A stretch of DNA of 44,850 nt from assembly GCF_013294065.1 (NCBI RefSeq), contig NZ_JABSNM010000027.1, forward strand, positions 1 through 44,850. Reading direction: 5' to 3'. Below, piece by piece: positions 35,215 through 43,500 of this stretch. This DNA is from Sphaerotilus uruguayifluvii. Its GTDB lineage: Bacteria; Pseudomonadota; Gammaproteobacteria; Burkholderiales; Burkholderiaceae_C. Both the position numbers and the translations under genes were made by a program. How positions within the stretch are numbered: the stretch's first letter is position 1; each line of letters begins with the position of its first letter. The notes under the pieces were generated by a model. That model was given only the letters and a program-made list of their open reading frames with translations. It searched no databases and was not told the DNA's origin.

Positions 35215-37442
35215 ACGCCGCCGCACCGTCCGGGCAGGCCGCGGCCGGCAGCGCCGACGCGCTGCTCGACGCGGTGCAGGCGCTGTGCCGCCATCACGGC
35301 ATCGAGCGCAGCGCGGCCTCGCTGCTCGACGGGCTCGGGCTGGAGCGGCCGCTGACGCCGGCCGGCGCCTGCCGGGTGCTCGAGCACGCCGGCCTGCAGG
35401 CCGGCCGGGTTCGGCGCGACGCGACCGAGGTGCTGGCGCTGCTGCTGCCGGTGCTGCTGCCGCTGCGCGACGGCCGCGCGGCGCTGCTGACGGCCCGCCG
35501 CGTCGATGCCGACGGGCGGCGCATGCACGAGCTGCGCGTCTTCGATGGCGCCGCCGCCGCGCCCGCCCCGCTTCAGCTCGACGACGCCGGCCTGCAGGCG
35601 CTGCATGACGGCGACCTGCTGCTGGCCGGCCCGGGCGACGCGGCCTCGGTGCCGTCGGCGGGCCGCGGCGCCGACGCGCCGGCCGAGGCGCTCGAGGTGC
35701 ACTGGTTCTGGCGCGTGCTGCGCCGCTACCTGCCGTACTACCGCGGCGCGATGCTCGCGGCGCTGCTCAGCAATGTGCTGATGCTGTTCTCCGGCCTGTT
35801 CGCGTCGGTCGTCTACGACCGGGTGATCCCGCACCAGGCGATGGTGACGCTGTGGTCGCTGGCGGCCGGCGCGGTGCTGGCGACGCTGTTCGACCTGGTC
35901 GCGCGCCAGCTGCGCAGCCACCTGATCGACCACGCCGGCCGCAAGGCCGACCTGGCGCTGGGCAGCGTGCTGCTGCGCCAGTCGCTGGGGCTGCGGCTCG
36001 AGCACCGGCCGGAGTCGGCCGGCTCCTTCGCGCACCACATGGCGCAGCTCGAGGTGGTGCGCGAGTTCTCGACCTCGGCCTCGATGTCGGCGATCAGCGA
36101 CCTGCCGTTCATCGTGCTGTTCATCGCCGCGACCTGGATGATGGCCGGGCCGCTGGCGCTGGTGCTGGTGATCGCGGTGCCGGTCATCCTGCTGCTGACG
36201 GTGGGCGTGCAGACGCTGATGCGGCGCAGCATGCTGGCGCAGCAGCACCAGCTCGCCGACATGCAGGGCCTGCTGGTCGAGGCGATGGACGGCATCGAGA
36301 CCATCCGCGCCGCCGGCGCGCAGGGCTTCTTCCAGCACCGCTACGAGCACGCCAACGCGCTGGCGGCGCAGTCGGCGCTGCGCGCGCGCGCGCTGTCGAG
36401 CTGGGTCAACAACGTGTCGATGGTCTCGCAGCAGATCGTCACCATCGTGATGCTGGTCTGGGGCGTGCACCTGATCCACGACAGCCAGCTCAGCGGTGGC
36501 GCGCTGATCTCGGCGGTGATGTTCGCCGGCCGCGCGGTGGCACCGCTGGGCAGCGTCGTCGCGCTGGCCTCGCGCTACCAGGGCGCGCGGGCGGCGCTGC
36601 GCATGCTCGACCGGCTGATGGCGCTGCCGGTCGAGCGCGAGCCGGGGCGGCGCTTCCTGCCGTGCCCGCGGCTGGACGGCCAGCTGGCGCTGCGCGAGGC
36701 CGGCTTCGCCTACGGTCCGGCCGGCCAGGCGCCGCAGGTGCTCTCGAACGTGACGCTGCGCATCGCCGCGGGCGAGCGTGTCGCGCTGCTCGGGCGCATC
36801 GGCAGCGGCAAGTCGACGGTGCTGCGGCTGCTCGCCGGCCTCTACCAGCCGGCCAGCGGCGCGGTCGAGATCGACGGGCTGGACCTGCGCCAGCTCGATC
36901 CGGCCGACTTCCGTCGCCACATCGGCTTCGTCGAGCAGGAGCCGCGGCTGTTCCGCGGCACGGTGCGCGAGAACCTGCTGCTCGGCCGCGAGGCCGGCGC
37001 CGACCGGATCGCCGAGGTGCTGCGGCTGACCGGGCTGGAGCGCGTCGTCGCCGCGCACCCGATGGGCCTGGACATGCCGGTGGGCGAGGGCGGCGCGATG
37101 CTCTCGGGCGGCCAGCGTCAGCTCGTCGCGCTGGCGCGCGCGCTGCTGATGCGCCCGCAGGTGCTGCTGATGGACGAGCCGACCAGCTCGATGGACGCGC
37201 AGACCGAGGCGCAGTTCGTCGCGCAGCTGCGCCAGGCGCTGCCGCGCTGCACGCTGGTCGTGGTCACGCACCGGCCGGCGATGCTGGAGCTGGTCGAGCG
37301 CATCGCGGTGCTCGACGCCGGCCGGCTGATCGCCGACGGTCCGAAGCAGGCGGTGCTGCAGGCGCTGGCCGGAACGCGGCCGCCGGCCCCGGCTGCCTCG
37401 GCCGCCCCGGCCGCGGGGCCCCGCGCCGAGGCGCTGTGCTGA
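35211..37442 (+). CDS. Type I secretion ABC transporter with degenerate C39-like domain (LapB/RtxB-like)
   Basis: Inner-membrane ATPase exporting a large substrate in one step through HlyD and TolC partners. 743 residues from the ATG at 35211, overlapping the methyltransferase stop. Residues ~15-140 form a C39-like fold (LLDAVQALCRHHGIERSAAS) without the usual catalytic Cys-Gly pattern, so it recognises rather than cleaves the substrate. A six-helix membrane domain (about 160-480) carries DRVIPHQAMVTLWSLA, then the nucleotide-binding domain: GRIGSGKST (Walker A), MLSGGQRQLVALARALLMRP (signature) and LLMDEPTSSMD (Walker B). The lack of a cleaving domain means the giant protein would be secreted uncut. 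Confidence 0.93.
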   Translation: MNAAAPSGQAAAGSADALLDAVQALCRHHGIERSAASLLDGLGLERPLTPAGACRVLEHAGLQAGRVRRDATEVLALLLPVLLPLRDGRAALLTARRVDADGRRMHELRVFDGAAAAPAPLQLDDAGLQALHDGDLLLAGPGDAASVPSAGRGADAPAEALEVHWFWRVLRRYLPYYRGAMLAALLSNVLMLFSGLFASVVYDRVIPHQAMVTLWSLAAGAVLATLFDLVARQLRSHLIDHAGRKADLALGSVLLRQSLGLRLEHRPESAGSFAHHMAQLEVVREFSTSASMSAISDLPFIVLFIAATWMMAGPLALVLVIAVPVILLLTVGVQTLMRRSMLAQQHQLADMQGLLVEAMDGIETIRAAGAQGFFQHRYEHANALAAQSALRARALSSWVNNVSMVSQQIVTIVMLVWGVHLIHDSQLSGGALISAVMFAGRAVAPLGSVVALASRYQGARAALRMLDRLMALPVEREPGRRFLPCPRLDGQLALREAGFAYGPAGQAPQVLSNVTLRIAAGERVALLGRIGSGKSTVLRLLAGLYQPASGAVEIDGLDLRQLDPADFRRHIGFVEQEPRLFRGTVRENLLLGREAGADRIAEVLRLTGLERVVAAHPMGLDMPVGEGGAMLSGGQRQLVALARALLMRPQVLLMDEPTSSMDAQTEAQFVAQLRQALPRCTLVVVTHRPAMLELVERIAVLDAGRLIADGPKQAVLQALAGTRPPAPAASAAPAAGPRAEALC

Positions 37443-37467
37443 ACACCGGATCCGCCACGGAGCCGAG

Positions 37468-38742
37468 ATGCGATTCAATCCCTTTTCCTCCTCCGCCCCC
37501 GCGGCGCGCGCCGGCCAGGCGCTGGCCGAGGGCCTGTTCGTGCCCGGCGACGAGCGCTTCCTGCATGGCAGCCGCCAGGCCGAGCTGGTCGAGCCGATGC
37601 CGCGTGCGCTGTGGGCGCTGTACCTGCTGTGCGGCATCGTCGTGGCCACCGGGGTCTGGGCCGCGCAGGCGCGCGTCGACATCGTCACCAAGGCCACCGG
37701 CAAGGTGGTGCCCGACGGCCACGAGCAGGTGATCGCCAGCCTGGAGGGCGGGCTGCTCGACGCGGTGCTGGTGCGCGAGGGCGATCTGGTCGAGGCCGGC
37801 GCCGAGCTGGTGCGGCTCGACCCGACCCGCTTCGCCTCGCAGCAGAACGAGGGCCGGGTGCGCCAGCTGTCGCTGCAGGCCACCGCGGCGCGGCTGGCTG
37901 CCGAGGCGTCCGGCCGCGGGACGCCGTCCTTCTCGGCCGAGGTGCGCGCCCAGCCGGGCCTGGTCGCCGCCGAGACCGAGGCCTTCCAGGCGCGGCGCCG
38001 CGCGCTCGACGAGGCGGTCGCGGTCAGCCGCTCCAGCCTGGCGCTGCTCGACACCGAGCTGGCCACGGCGCGCCAGATGGCCGCGCGCGGGCTGATGTCC
38101 GAGGTCGAGGTGCTGCGGCTGGACCGCCAGCGCAACGACCTGCAGATGCAGGTCGCCGAACGCGTCAACCGCTTTCGCCAGGACGCCGCGACCGATCTGG
38201 TGCGGGTGCGCGGCGAGATCGCCCAGCTCGACGAGCAGCAGGTCGCGCGGGTCGACGCACTGCAGCGCACGACGCTGAAGGCGCCGGTGCGCGGCATCGT
38301 CAAGAACCTGCGCATCACCACGCGCGGCGGCGTCGTCGGTGCCGGTGCGCCGATCCTGGAGCTGGTGCCGCTGGGCGAGACGCTGCGCATCGAGGCCCGG
38401 CTGGCGCCGGCCGACGTCGGCTTCGTGCATCCGGGCATGCCGGTCGCGGTCAAGCTCGACACCTACGACTACTACCGCTACGGCGGCCTCGAGGGCGAGG
38501 TCGAGTACATCAGCCCGGACACGCTGGAGGCGGGCGCCGCGACCGCCAGCCCGCAGAACCAGGCCTTCTACCGGGTGCGGGTGCGCACCCGCGCCTCGTC
38601 GCTGCACGGGCCCGACGGCCGGCCGCTGCCGGTGCTGCCGGGCATGACCGGCTCGGTCGAGATCCGCACCGGCGAGCGCAGCGTGCTCGAGTTCCTGGTC
38701 TCGCCGATGCTCAAGGGCCGCGAGGCCTTCCGGGAGCGCTGA
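37468..38742 (+). CDS. HlyD-family type I secretion adaptor
   Basis: Periplasmic membrane-fusion protein bridging the ABC transporter and TolC. 424 residues: a short cytoplasmic N-terminus, one membrane helix (about 47-67), a lipoyl half-motif TKATGKVVPDGHEQVIASLE followed by GGLLDAVLVREGDLVEAGAELVRLD, a long coiled-coil hairpin (about 130-260), then the second lipoyl half LKAPVRGIVKNLRI and a beta-barrel with FVHPGMPVAVKLDTYDYYRY. The start lies 25 bp after the transporter stop; ribosome site GGAGCCGAG. Confidence 0.93.
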   Translation: MRFNPFSSSAPAARAGQALAEGLFVPGDERFLHGSRQAELVEPMPRALWALYLLCGIVVATGVWAAQARVDIVTKATGKVVPDGHEQVIASLEGGLLDAVLVREGDLVEAGAELVRLDPTRFASQQNEGRVRQLSLQATAARLAAEASGRGTPSFSAEVRAQPGLVAAETEAFQARRRALDEAVAVSRSSLALLDTELATARQMAARGLMSEVEVLRLDRQRNDLQMQVAERVNRFRQDAATDLVRVRGEIAQLDEQQVARVDALQRTTLKAPVRGIVKNLRITTRGGVVGAGAPILELVPLGETLRIEARLAPADVGFVHPGMPVAVKLDTYDYYRYGGLEGEVEYISPDTLEAGAATASPQNQAFYRVRVRTRASSLHGPDGRPLPVLPGMTGSVEIRTGERSVLEFLVSPMLKGREAFRER

Positions 38743-38744
38743 AC

Positions 38745-40130
38745 ATGAGCCCGTGCACGAGGGTCTCGCCTGTCCGGCAGGGGCTTCTTGCGGTGCTGCT
38801 GCTCCTGTGCGGCGGCGGGGCGCGCGCTGCGGCGCCGCTGCCGTCCTGCGGCGAGGACGACCGCGTCGTGGCGGCGTCGCCGGGCCCGGTGGTCGTGGCC
38901 GACGCGCAGCCGGTGCTGGCGCGCCTGGCGCGCGAGGCGGTGGCCCGCAGCGCCGAGGTCGCCAGCCAGATCGGCAGCAGCCGCGCCTACCGCCAGGACC
39001 AGCGCCAGGCCGAGGCGGGGGCCGCGCCGCAGCTGGCGCTGAGCGGCAGCGCCGTCTGGGGTCGCAGCCGCAACGACCTGTACGGCAGCGGCGACGCCAG
39101 CCAGGCCGCGCTCGGGCTGACGCTGTCGGCGCCGCTGTACGACGGCGGGCGGGTGCAGGCCGAGGCCGGCTACTACCGCGGTCTGGCCGAGGCGGGCGAG
39201 TCCGGCGTGCTGGCGGTGCGCGAGCAGGTCGCGCTCGAGACGCTGCTGGGCGCGATCGAGCGACGGCGCCAGCAGCGGCTGCTGCAGGTGTGGGATCGCC
39301 AGGTCGGCCGCATGCAGTGCTTGGTGCGGCAGATCGGCCAGATCGTCGAGCTCGACCGCGGCCGGGGCAGCGAGCTGGTGCAGGCCGGCAAGAGCCTGCG
39401 CCAGGCCGAGCTCTCGCGCGCCGAGACCGGCGCGCAGCTGCGCCAGGCCGAGGTGCGGCTGCAGCGCCTGGCCGGGCTGCCGCCGGCGCAGGCCGAGCTG
39501 CCCGAGACGCTGCCGGCGGAGCTGCCGGCGCTGCAGCCGCTGCTCGACGCGCTCGTCGACGTGCCCGAGATCCGCCAGCTGCAGCGCCAGGCCGAGGCGC
39601 TCGACCGCTATGCCCAGGCGCTGCGTGCGGCCGACGCGCCGCAGCTTCGCTGGCAGATCGGTGCGACCCAGGCCCGTCAGCCGGCGCTGGGCAGCACGAA
39701 CTGGAATGCCGGGCTGGTGCTGAACATGACGCTGGCCGACGGCGGCGCCAGCGAGGCGGGCGTGCAGGCGGCCGTCGAGCGTGCCGAGGCCGCCCGCCGC
39801 CAGCGCGAGGCCCGGCTCGAGGACCGCACCCGCCAGCTGCTGACGCTGCACGAGGCCGCTCAGGCGGCGCAGGCCCGCATCGGCCGCTTCGACGCGCTGC
39901 TGGCCGACAGCGAGCAGCTGCGCCGTGCGACCTTCGAGCAGTGGGCGCGGCTGGGCCGGCGCTCGCTCTTCGACCTGATCTCCGCCGAGACCGAGCACTA
40001 CCAGCTGCTGCAGGGCCGCGTGCAGGCCGAGCACGAGCTGCTGGCGGCGCTGCTGCAGCTGCGCGCGCTGGGCAGCGGCCTGCTGCCGTGGCTGGCGCCG
40101 GAGCTGGTGCCGGTCACGCCGATGCGCTGA
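38745..40130 (+). CDS. TolC-family outer-membrane channel of the type I system
   Basis: Outer-membrane exit duct. 461 residues from the ATG at 38745, two bases after the adaptor stop; earlier residues in this frame belong to the antisense shadow of the adaptor. Signal peptide (about 8-28, GLLAVLLLLCGGGARAAA), then two TolC repeats with APLYDGGRVQAEAGYYRGLA and LVLNMTLADGGASEAGVQAA, long alpha-helical stretches rich in Gln/Arg/Ala, and RRSLFDLISAETEHYQLLQ. It completes the three-part system; the next gene is convergent. Confidence 0.91.
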   Translation: MSPCTRVSPVRQGLLAVLLLLCGGGARAAAPLPSCGEDDRVVAASPGPVVVADAQPVLARLAREAVARSAEVASQIGSSRAYRQDQRQAEAGAAPQLALSGSAVWGRSRNDLYGSGDASQAALGLTLSAPLYDGGRVQAEAGYYRGLAEAGESGVLAVREQVALETLLGAIERRRQQRLLQVWDRQVGRMQCLVRQIGQIVELDRGRGSELVQAGKSLRQAELSRAETGAQLRQAEVRLQRLAGLPPAQAELPETLPAELPALQPLLDALVDVPEIRQLQRQAEALDRYAQALRAADAPQLRWQIGATQARQPALGSTNWNAGLVLNMTLADGGASEAGVQAAVERAEAARRQREARLEDRTRQLLTLHEAAQAAQARIGRFDALLADSEQLRRATFEQWARLGRRSLFDLISAETEHYQLLQGRVQAEHELLAALLQLRALGSGLLPWLAPELVPVTPMR

Positions 40131-40154
40131 AGCGCACCCCGGACGGGCTGCGCT
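40131..40154. terminator. Hairpin between convergent tolC-like and diguanylate cyclase genes
   Basis: AGCGCA (40131-40136) pairs with TGCGCT (40149-40154), with an inner CCCG/CGGG pairing and one mismatch. It fills the whole 23-bp gap and touches both stop codons, so it can end transcripts from either side. No T-run. Confidence 0.5.
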
Positions 40155-41488
40155 CAGCCCGCGTCCGCGTCGCCGCAAGGCTCGCCGGCGACGACCAGCC
40201 GGTCGCGGCCGCCCGACTTGGCCGCGTACAGCGCCCGGTCGGCCTGCTCGATCAGGTCCTCCAGCCGCGCCAGGCCGGACTGCATCAGCGCCAGGCCGGC
40301 GCTGACGGTGTAGCGGATGACCGTGCCGTCGGCCAGCGTGACCGCGTCGGCGGCCATGGCCCGGCGCAGCCGCTCGGCCACCAGCCGCGCGCCCTCCAGT
40401 CCGGTCGAGGGCAGCAGCACCGCGAACTCCTCGCCGCCGATGCGCGCCGGCACGTCGACCTGGCGCAGCGAGCGCAGCATCACGCCGGCCAGATGGCGCA
40501 GCACCTCGTCGCCGGCCGGGTGGCCGTGCCGGTCGTTGATGCGCTTGAAGTGGTCGGCGTCGAGCAGGATCAGCGCCAGCGGGCGCGGCGCGCGGCGGAA
40601 GCGCTCGACCTCGCGCTGGCCGGCCTCGAAGAAGACGCGCCGGTTGGCCAGCCCGGTCAGGTGGTCGGTCTCGCTGGCGCGGCGGCGCTGCTCGTGCGCG
40701 TCGCGGCGGTCGCTGATGTCGCGCAGCACCAGGCTGAAGCCGGGGGCGTGCTCCGGCGCCGGCGATGCATCGTCCCCGCCGACCGGCACGATCATCGTGC
40801 TGCCCCAGTAGCGCCGGCCGTCGGCGCGCACCAGCCAGCCTTCGTCCATGCTCCAGCCGTCGGCGCGCGCCTCGTGCAGGCGGTCGAGCAGCCGCTCCGG
40901 CGTGGTGGTGCCGCCGGCATGGAAGATCGTCGCCGGCCGGCCCAGCACCGCCTCGCGTGCGAAGCCGGTCATCCGCGTGGCCGACTCCGACCAGTGCGCG
41001 ACCCGCCCCGCGGCGTCCAGGCCGACCGCCGCATGGTCGTGGATGCCGGTCAGCGCCGCGTTCAGCCAGGCCTCGCTCTGGCGCAGCCGGCGCTCGCGCT
41101 CGACCTGGGCGGTGATGTCCGCCAGCACCGCGACGAGCTGCCCGGCCTGCAGCCGCCGCAGCGTCAGCGACAGCACCAGCGGGCGCTGCCGGCCTTCAGG
41201 GCCGACGCGCAGCGCCAGCGCCTCGCCGTCGATCAGCAGCTCGCCGGCCGCGCCGCTGCGGGCCCGCAGCGCCAGGTCCGGCATCGCCGGGCCGAGCAGG
41301 TCGAACAGGTTGGCGAGCGATGCGCCGACGGCCAGCGGCAGCAGCAGCTGGGCCGCGGCGGCATTGATCAGCGCGATGCGGCCCTCGTCGTCGGTCTGCA
41401 CCAGACCGACCGGCGCGGCGTAGAGCAGCTGCAGCAGTTCCTGCTGTTCGTCGGCGCCGGGTTCCTCGTCGGGCGAAGGCGCGGCCAT
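40154..41488 (-). CDS. Diguanylate cyclase with two PAS domains and an intact I-site
   Basis: Makes cyclic di-GMP from two GTP. 444 residues. Two N-terminal PAS domains (about 18-125, LLYAAPVGLVQTDDEGRIAL, and about 140-260, with ALTGIHDHAAVGLDAAGRV and ending in FSLVLRDISDRR), then a GGDEF domain starting DHLTGLANRRVFF. The active-site loop is R-I-G-G-E-E-F (351-355), with the feedback-inhibition site R-Q-V-D (342-345) five residues before it, as in regulated cyclases. No transmembrane helix. The upstream PYP-like gene ends 18 bp before its start on the same strand, so the two likely form an operon and signalling pair. Confidence 0.94.
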   Translation of the reverse strand: MAAPSPDEEPGADEQQELLQLLYAAPVGLVQTDDEGRIALINAAAAQLLLPLAVGASLANLFDLLGPAMPDLALRARSGAAGELLIDGEALALRVGPEGRQRPLVLSLTLRRLQAGQLVAVLADITAQVERERRLRQSEAWLNAALTGIHDHAAVGLDAAGRVAHWSESATRMTGFAREAVLGRPATIFHAGGTTTPERLLDRLHEARADGWSMDEGWLVRADGRRYWGSTMIVPVGGDDASPAPEHAPGFSLVLRDISDRRDAHEQRRRASETDHLTGLANRRVFFEAGQREVERFRRAPRPLALILLDADHFKRINDRHGHPAGDEVLRHLAGVMLRSLRQVDVPARIGGEEFAVLLPSTGLEGARLVAERLRRAMAADAVTLADGTVIRYTVSAGLALMQSGLARLEDLIEQADRALYAAKSGGRDRLVVAGEPCGDADAG

Positions 41489-41506
41489 CGTGCGATCCGG
41501 TCCGGA

Positions 41507-41896
41507 TCAGAGACGCTGGATCAGCACATAGCGCCGCTCGACGCCCGGCGCGGCCAGCAGCCGCAGCCGCACCGGCGTCGGCCGCATGCGCAGCGTCAGC
41601 ACGAAGTCGACGCTGGCGTCGAGGGGCTGACCGGCCTCGGCTGCATCGGCGAAGCGCTGCGCGACGAGAAAGTTGTTCATGCACTGCGCCACGACCGAGA
41701 ACAGCGGCAGGCCGAGCACCCGCGACGGACTCAGGCCGGCGGCGCGCGACTCGTAGGCGTTGTAGCGGCACACCACGGTGTCGGGCCGGAAGCCGATGAC
41801 GCCGAAGCCGAGCGCGTCGAGCGTCGCGTCGTCCATCGCCTCGAGCGGGGCGAGCAGGTCGGGCTGGTCGAAGCCGGGGAGGGAGGCGTCGTTCAC
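41507..41896 (-). CDS. Photoactive-yellow-protein-like PAS sensor
   Basis: 129 residues from a GTG at 41896, which has AGGA nine bases upstream; this gives almost the length of Halorhodospira halophila PYP (125). The frame is open to 41992 but the extra residues are low-complexity. It aligns without gaps to PYP up to about residue 75: EAMDDATLDALGFGVIGF matches the PYP N-terminal cap and first strand, R-Y-N-A-Y-E carries Tyr45 and Glu49 (PYP Tyr42, Glu46), and VVAQCMNNF carries Cys72 (PYP Cys69, which holds p-coumarate). PYP Thr50 and Arg52 are Ala53 and Leu55 here, so tuning may differ. Chromophore synthesis genes are not in the window. Likely a blue-light or redox input to the adjacent cyclase. 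Confidence 0.88.
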   Translation of the reverse strand: MNDASLPGFDQPDLLAPLEAMDDATLDALGFGVIGFRPDTVVCRYNAYESRAAGLSPSRVLGLPLFSVVAQCMNNFLVAQRFADAAEAGQPLDASVDFVLTLRMRPTPVRLRLLAAPGVERRYVLIQRL

Positions 41897-42089
41897 GTCG
41901 GTGCTTCCTGACTGACGGCGGGGGGCTGCGCCCGAGGCAGCCCGGTGGGGGGCCTGCTGGCGGAGGCGGTGGCCGCTGGGATGGCGAATCATGATCGCTC
42001 ACATCGGCTCGCATCGTGTCAGTAGATGCCTCATTCATGGCTAGTTCAAAGGATTATTTGCATCAAGTTCGATCACTGCCTAGCATCCA

Positions 42090-42099
42090 ACACTAGTGT
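42090..42099. promoter_or_regulatory. Perfect palindrome ACACTAGTGT upstream of the integrase
   Basis: A 10-bp palindrome 22 bp before the integrase ATG, inside the A/T-richer junction segment 42000-42121. It could be an integrase/excisionase or repressor site at the element's left end. Confidence 0.3.
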
Positions 42100-42121
42100 C
42101 TTATGGTGGAACGGATGAGCC

Positions 42122-43360
42122 ATGCCGAAGCGAGCGAAGGAACTAAGCGCCCTGGAAGTCAAGCGACTGACGGCCCCGGGATGGCACGCGGTCGGCACTG
42201 TTGCCGGCCTGGGGCTGAAGGTGTCGCACGCTGGAAACCGGGCCTGGGTGCTGCGCGTCATGGTCGGTGCCAAGCGTCGAGAGATCGGCCTTGGCGCTTA
42301 CCCGGATGTCACCCTGGCCGGCGCCCATGAGAAGGCCCGCGCCGCGCGCCTCCAGATCGAGCAGGGCATTGACCCGATCGCCGAGCGACGCGAGATCAGG
42401 GCCCGCCTGATCGCCGAGCAGACCGAGGGGATGACCTTCAGCCAGTGCGCAGCCGCCTACATCAAGGCGCACCGCGAGGGCTGGAAGAACGCCAAGCACG
42501 CCGCACAGTGGGAATCGACGCTGGCGCAGTACGCCGGCCCGGTGATCGGCGACATGCTGGTGCGCCACGTCGAGACCCGGCACGTCCTGGCCGTGCTGGA
42601 ACCGATCTGGAAGGACAAGACCGAGACGGCGACCCGGCTGCGCGCTCGCCTGGAACTGGTCATGGACTGGGCTGCCGTGCGTGGAGAGCGCGCCAGCGCG
42701 AACCCGGCCCGGTGGCGTGGGCACCTGGACAAGCTGTTGCCCAAGCCTTCCAAGGTCGCCAAGAAGGGGCATCACGCTGCCCTGGACTGGCGGGAGATCG
42801 GCCCGTTCATGGTCTGCCTGCGCGCCGCCGAGGGCGTGGGCGCGCGCTGCCTGGAGTTCGCCATCTTGACGGGTGCGCGATCAGGCGAGGCCCGGGGCGC
42901 CACCTGGCGCGAAATCGACATGCAGGCCCGCACATGGACCGTGCCAGCCGAGCGGATGAAGGCCGGCAAGGAACACCGTGTCCCGCTGTCGGACGCCGCC
43001 GTCCGGCTCCTGGAGGGGCTGCCGCGCTTCGTCGGCAACGATCTGGTGTTCCCGGGCCCTCGCGGTGGTGTGCTGTCGGATGCGACCCTGGGCGCCGTCC
43101 TGAAGCGCCTGGGCGTTCCGGTGACGGCTCACGGGTTCCGCTCCACCTTCCGGGACTGGGCTGCCGAATCGACCGCCTACCCGCCCGACGTGGTGGAAAT
43201 GGCCCTGGCGCACACGATCAGGAACAAGGTGGAAGCCGCCTACCGTCGGGGCGACCTGTTCGAGAAGCGCCGCCAGCTCATGCAGGCATGGGCGGACTAC
43301 TGCGCCCGGGTGGAGACATCCGCCGAGGTGGTCAGCATCGGCGCGGCCCGGGTGGCTTGA
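42122..43360 (+). CDS. int: Tyrosine-recombinase integrase
   Basis: Site-specific recombinase of the P4/DUF4102 type, which integrates and excises the element. 412 residues. N-terminal Arm-binding domain with TAPGWHAVGTVAGLGLKVS and IGLGAYPDVTLAGAHEKARA, a core-binding SAM-like region (about 105-190), then the catalytic domain with the full set: Arg253 in TGARSGEARG, His337 and Arg340 in HGFRSTFRDWA, His364 in LAHTIRNKVEAAY, and the nucleophile Tyr374. All key residues are intact, so the enzyme is probably active. No strong ribosome site is visible. Confidence 0.95.
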   Translation: MPKRAKELSALEVKRLTAPGWHAVGTVAGLGLKVSHAGNRAWVLRVMVGAKRREIGLGAYPDVTLAGAHEKARAARLQIEQGIDPIAERREIRARLIAEQTEGMTFSQCAAAYIKAHREGWKNAKHAAQWESTLAQYAGPVIGDMLVRHVETRHVLAVLEPIWKDKTETATRLRARLELVMDWAAVRGERASANPARWRGHLDKLLPKPSKVAKKGHHAALDWREIGPFMVCLRAAEGVGARCLEFAILTGARSGEARGATWREIDMQARTWTVPAERMKAGKEHRVPLSDAAVRLLEGLPRFVGNDLVFPGPRGGVLSDATLGAVLKRLGVPVTAHGFRSTFRDWAAESTAYPPDVVEMALAHTIRNKVEAAYRRGDLFEKRRQLMQAWADYCARVETSAEVVSIGAARVA

Positions 43361-43438
43361 TCGGACGAAATCCGCTACCCCGGGCACTGCCAAAACCGAC
43401 AAAACCCGCCGCCTGACGGCTTCAGGCCAGAAACAGAC

Positions 43439-43472
43439 GGGGCCAGCCATCGCGCGAACGATGACCAGCCCC
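43439..43472 (+). other. Imperfect hairpin downstream of int
   Basis: Arms GGGGCCAGCCATCG (43439-43452) and CGATGACCAGCCCC (43459-43472) pair with three mismatches around a 6-base loop, in the 140-bp gap before the next gene. Terminator or leader structure; no T-run. Confidence 0.3.
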
Positions 43473-43500
43473 TGACCACACCGAAGAACGGACCTTCGAC

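Noticed and set aside
42069-42076. tRNA 3' end suggested by GTTCGATC at the integration junction
   Set aside because: The flanks do not form a T-stem or acceptor stem, so no tRNA is supported.
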